Below are positions 60,920-64,000 of a stretch of DNA of 64,000 nt, in pieces. This DNA comes from Cytobacillus firmus (GTDB lineage Bacteria; Bacillota; Bacilli; Bacillales; Cytobacillaceae): positions 31,034 through 95,033 of the forward strand of contig NZ_JAMBOJ010000011.1 in the NCBI RefSeq assembly GCF_023715565.1, in the 5' to 3' direction. Every line of letters starts with the position of its first letter. The stretch's first letter is position 1. Below the pieces are notes generated by a model. That model was given only the letters and a program-made list of their open reading frames with translations. It did no database searches and was not told the origin of the DNA. Made by a program: the position numbers and the translations under genes.

Positions 60920-61948
60920 TTATTTATCGTTGTGGATAGTAATGTCCAAACCGGGATTTGCATTTAGATCCAGACCGGAGAAGTGCCCTTTATCAAACAT
61001 GACACTTCCTGCTGCTGCTATCATCGCTGCATTATCTGTGCATAAAGATAATGGCGGAATAATAAGCTTAATATCGGCTCTATTTCCAAACTTCTTTTCT
61101 AAAGAAGCCCGAAGACCTTTATTTGCAGCAACTCCGCCTGCGAGCAAAAGCTGATTCACCCGATACTCTTCTACTGCTCTTTCTGTTTTCGTTACCAGGA
61201 CGTCAATAACACTATCCTGGAAGCTTGCCGCCAGATCCTCCGGTACTATTTTCTCCCCGCGCTGTTCAGCGTTGTGGACAGTGTTAATAACCGCTGATTT
61301 TAAGCCGCTGAAGCTGAAATCGTATGAACCTTCTTCCAGCCAGGCTCTTGGAAGCTGAATAGTTGGATTCCCTTCATGTGCGAGTCTGTCAATGTGAGGT
61401 CCTCCCGGATATGGCAGGTTTAAGGTCCGGGCAACTTTATCATATGCCTCACCTGCAGCATCATCTCTTGTCTCGCCAATTACTTCGAAATGGCCATGCT
61501 CCTTCATATAGACCAATTCTGTATGTCCGCCGGAGACTACCAGGGAAAGTAACGGGAATTCCATTTCTTCCACCAGCCTGTTTGCATAAATATGGCCGGC
61601 AATATGATGCACACCTACCAGGGGGATGCCGTGAGCAAAGGCAACTGCCTTTGCGGCATTAACCCCAATCAGAAGCGCACCTACAAGGCCAGGTCCTTCC
61701 GTTACAGCAATTGCTGAAAGATCAGAATATGTGATTCCTGCCTTAAATAATGCTTCTTCCAGTACAATTGTTATCTGTTCAACATGATGACGGGAAGCTA
61801 TTTCCGGAACTACTCCGCCAAAACGTTTATGGCTTTCTATTTGGGATGCAACGATATTGGCTGCAATTTCACGTCCATTCTTAATGATGGCTACAGCCGT
61901 TTCATCACAGCTCGTTTCAATTCCCATGATCCATTGATCTTTTTTCAT
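60920..61948 (-). CDS. tsaD: tRNA t6A37 threonylcarbamoyltransferase TsaD
   Basis: 342 residues from ATG 61948 (overlaps the rimI stop, TAATG). Transfers threonylcarbamoyl to A37 of ANN-decoding tRNAs with TsaB/Tsa[31 protein letters not shown], the iron-binding GVHHIAGH and the late Asp in [12 protein letters not shown]. Confidence 0.97.
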   Translation of the reverse strand: MKKDQWIMGIETSCDETAVAIIKNGREIAANIVASQIESHKRFGGVVPEIASRHHVEQITIVLEEALFKAGITYSDLSAIAVTEGPGLVGALLIGVNAAKAVAFAHGIPLVGVHHIAGHIYANRLVEEMEFPLLSLVVSGGHTELVYMKEHGHFEVIGETRDDAAGEAYDKVARTLNLPYPGGPHIDRLAHEGNPTIQLPRAWLEEGSYDFSFSGLKSAVINTVHNAEQRGEKIVPEDLAASFQDSVIDVLVTKTERAVEEYRVNQLLLAGGVAANKGLRASLEKKFGNRADIKLIIPPLSLCTDNAAMIAAAGSVMFDKGHFSGLDLNANPGLDITIHNDK

Positions 61949-62397
61949 TATAAATTCACCCACATTACTAAAGCATCTTCTTGATTATCTGTGTAGTAGT
62001 TCTTCCTGATGGCTCCGTTTTGAAAACCAAGCTTTCGATATAAGGACTGAGCTGTGAAGTTGGATACCCTTACTTCCAGAGTCATTGTAATGGCTCCCTT
62101 TTCTGACGCAAGCTCCATTAGCTGCCGCATCAAAGCTTCTCCAAGCTTTCTCCCCCGATATTCAGGGAGCAGCGCAACATTGGTGATGTGGGCCTCGTCT
62201 ACGACGATCCATGCTCCACAATATCCTATAACTTTATTTTCTTCTTCTAAAACAACATACAAAGCAAACTGGTTATGATTTAATTCATTAAAAAAGGCCT
62301 CCCGGCTCCAGGGTGTTGCAAAGGATTTGTGTTCGATCTCCAAAATATCATCAATATCCTCTTCATTCATCAAACGGAAAGTTAAGGATTTATTCAT
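61948..62397 (-). CDS. rimI: Ribosomal-protein alanine N-acetyltransferase RimI
   Basis: 149 residues, GNAT fold; motif [21 protein letters not shown], then [19 protein letters not shown]. Acetylates the N-terminus of ribosomal protein S18; encoded between tsaB and tsaD as usual. Confidence 0.95.
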   Translation of the reverse strand: MNKSLTFRLMNEEDIDDILEIEHKSFATPWSREAFFNELNHNQFALYVVLEEENKVIGYCGAWIVVDEAHITNVALLPEYRGRKLGEALMRQLMELASEKGAITMTLEVRVSNFTAQSLYRKLGFQNGAIRKNYYTDNQEDALVMWVNL

Positions 62398-62413
62398 ACG
62401 CCCGCTTCCTCAT

Positions 62414-63118
62414 CTATAACTTTTTTTCCTTGTTTGCTTTTATCCAATTAGCTTCAGCTTCCGCAATCCTAATATAATTAGGGACAAAAGAATGGACATC
62501 CTCAGCCTCACGATCCCGTCCTAATAAAGCAAGTTCGGCCGGTCTTGGGTTATGTTCTGCAGGTGAAGCAAACACTGCCCGCTCATTAAGGAATTCTGCA
62601 AATACATCTTTATGCAGTGGCAAATCATTCCCAATGTAAAGGACCTTTTCCTGTTGTTCTGAGAGCAGGGCTGCCCAATCTTTTGAAAGCAGGAGCTGGT
62701 CTTTGATCACCGATACTAATTGTCCTTCCCTATACTGATAGAGGCCGGTATAAATTTGCCCTCTCCGAGCATCAAATATGGGAGAAATGACTCCATTAAA
62801 GTATCTGCCAGCCGAGGCTGCATACACTTCAAGACTAGATACCCCAACAAGCGGCTTATTTAAAGTCCAAGCCAGTGTTTTTGCAATCGTTACCCCGATA
62901 CGCACGCCAGTATACGAACCGGGTCCTTTCGCCACAACAATTTTACCTAATTCAGCAGGCTTAACTCCGCAGTCTTTCATTAGAATATCAATAGCCGGCA
63001 TAACCCGGACAGAATGATTCTTTTTTACATTAGTAATATACTCGCCTATAACCTGATCGCCATCCAGAAGAGCTACTCCCAGAGGGTAATTGGATGTATC
63101 TATGGCCAAAACCTTCAT
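62414..63118 (-). CDS. tsaB: t6A partner protein TsaB
   Basis: 234 residues, ASKHA fold without active ATPase: [40 protein letters not shown], and a C-terminal NYIRIAEAEANWIK. Dimerises with TsaD. ATGA overlap with tsaE. Confidence 0.96.
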   Translation of the reverse strand: MKVLAIDTSNYPLGVALLDGDQVIGEYITNVKKNHSVRVMPAIDILMKDCGVKPAELGKIVVAKGPGSYTGVRIGVTIAKTLAWTLNKPLVGVSSLEVYAASAGRYFNGVISPIFDARRGQIYTGLYQYREGQLVSVIKDQLLLSKDWAALLSEQQEKVLYIGNDLPLHKDVFAEFLNERAVFASPAEHNPRPAELALLGRDREAEDVHSFVPNYIRIAEAEANWIKANKEKKL

Positions 63119-63570
63119 GACATAATCTCCTTACACAATTCCTCATATCGTCTGCCCTGAGGTTCCAGGACAAGCCTTCTTGAGTCATGATCATCAAGAT
63201 ATAAATAAATCGTCAGTAACTCTTCTGGCAGCTGTTCTTTGACAAGATGAGCCCATTCTACAACTGTGACCCCATTGCCATCAAAATATTCATCAAACCC
63301 CAGATCTTCAAAGGAATCTTCAACTCTATATACATCCATATGATAAAGGGGCAGTCTTCCGTGGTATTCTTTAATAATCGTAAAAGTCGGGCTATTTACA
63401 TTACGTGTTATATTAAGCCCTTTGGCCAGCCCCTTGGTGAAGGTCGTTTTTCCTGCACCCAAATCACCTTCCAGAGCAAGGACATCCCCCGGCTGAAGAA
63501 GGCTGCCAAGCTTTTCCGAAAACCCCATCGTATCCTCTGGGTTCTTTGAGATAAACTCATACTGACTCAT
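63115..63570 (-). CDS. tsaE: t6A ATPase TsaE
   Basis: 151 residues from ATG 63570 (AAAGGTG, 9 nt). Walker [11 protein letters not shown], then [38 protein letters not shown] and [15 protein letters not shown]. First gene of the tsaE-tsaB-rimI-tsaD operon. Confidence 0.96.
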   Translation of the reverse strand: MSQYEFISKNPEDTMGFSEKLGSLLQPGDVLALEGDLGAGKTTFTKGLAKGLNITRNVNSPTFTIIKEYHGRLPLYHMDVYRVEDSFEDLGFDEYFDGNGVTVVEWAHLVKEQLPEELLTIYLYLDDHDSRRLVLEPQGRRYEELCKEIMS

Positions 63571-63830
63571 ATGTTTCAACACCTTTTATTATCTAATCTA
63601 TAAGCGAAAAGTAAATGTACAAACCCTTTATCACCCATGTCGCCTCAAGGCAGTAGGAGATAACGTCGGACAGTTCTCGAAATTCAAGAACTTCAATCTA
63701 AGATTACAAAAAAACCTTAGGATAAATCCTAAGGAGAATAGTCTATATGTAGTTTACCTTATTTTGCAGCAATGGGCAAAGTAAGCTATTTTCATTATTA
63801 CAACATATATTCTAAGGTTAAAAAGCATAA
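63571..63830. other. Intergenic region upstream of the t6A operon
   Basis: Holds the operon promoter (not confidently located) and a short inverted repeat CCTTAGGATAAATCCTAAGG (63713-63732). No gene seen. Confidence 0.5.
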
Positions 63831-63860
63831 AAAAAAAGACGAAACCAAGTTTCGTTTTAC
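63831..63860 (-). terminator. Terminator of the tRNA cluster
   Basis: ACGAAACTTGGTTTCGT followed by CTTTTTTT on the minus strand, 20 bp past tRNA-Asp. Confidence 0.85.
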
Positions 63861-63877
63861 TTTTTAAAGCTATAAAA

Positions 63878-63954
63878 TGGCGGTCCGGACGGGACTCGAA
63901 CCCGCGACCTCCTGCGTGACAGGCAGGCATTCTAACCAACTGAACTACCGGACC
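63878..63954 (-). tRNA. tRNA-Asp (anticodon GTC)
   Basis: 77 nt with encoded CCA. Acceptor GGTCCGG/CCGGACC, anticodon stem-loop CTGCCTGTCACGCAG with GTC, T-loop GGGTTCGAGTCCC. Sequence is like the B. subtilis tRNA-Asp. Confidence 0.97.
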
Positions 63955-63957
63955 AGA

Positions 63958-64000
<43 letters not shown>

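Noticed and set aside
61363..61662. Plus-strand frame opposite tsaD
   Set aside because: Shadow frame.

Overview
The window comes from a Gram-positive, spore-forming Bacillaceae chromosome. The evidence is the ydiF-moaC-rex-ydiK-ydiL-groES-groEL gene order shared with Bacillus subtilis, a WXG100/YukD/YukC type VII secretion locus, GerPC-like spore proteins, a CIRCE element and TTA/T-rich intergenic DNA with AGGAGG ribosome sites. I cannot name the species; a Cytobacillus/Bacillus-type genome would fit.

Left flank (1-14773). Reading mostly on the minus strand: the start of a type VII secretion operon (esxA, yukD, truncated yukC/essB), a lone lipoprotein substrate-binding protein, a secreted M14 carboxypeptidase, and an OpuC-type compatible-solute importer (ATPase plus a permease fused to its binding domain). 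Next comes a cluster of GerPC-like and small Ser/Asn/Gly-motif proteins, a Gly/Pro/Tyr-rich small protein, the C-terminal stub of an LXG-type toxin with its putative immunity gene, an orphan pair of LXG adaptors (YwqH/YwqI-like), a DUF4317 gene and a VOC gene with a late nonsense codon. A Bacillus intergenic repeat and the former groEL terminator close this flank.

Prophage (about 14774-54169, 39.4 kb). A siphovirus-type prophage is integrated exactly in the groEL stop-codon region. A 23-bp core is duplicated at 14774-14796 and 54147-54169. From right to left on the minus strand come Xre/antirepressor genes, YqaI, YqaJ exonuclease plus RecT annealase, a replication initiator carrying an iteron-like origin, small early genes, terminase, portal, head, tail, fibre, holin and amidase. 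The lysogeny module (Xre repressor, membrane protein, ImmA peptidase, tyrosine integrase) reads rightward at 50.7-54.1 kb. Accessory genes (morons) sit at the left end (15.0-20.1 kb) and inside the lytic operon: a DUF6602 PD-(D/E)xK-like protein, a membrane coiled-coil protein and a HEPN-like protein, each followed by its own terminator.

Right flank (54170-64000). groEL/groES with CIRCE, ydiL, ydiK, rex, moaC, an ABC-F ATPase, a cluster of perfect DnaA boxes, then the t6A operon tsaE-tsaB-rimI-tsaD and two tRNA genes.

Most striking observations: prophage insertion separated groEL from its terminator; two phage proteins end in SSB-tail-like motifs (one a 19-residue micro-ORF with a strong ribosome site); two early proteins carry QL(D/S)LF sliding-clamp motifs; several candidate defence morons; and a degraded LXG toxin locus beside an uncharacterised GerP-like paralogue cluster.
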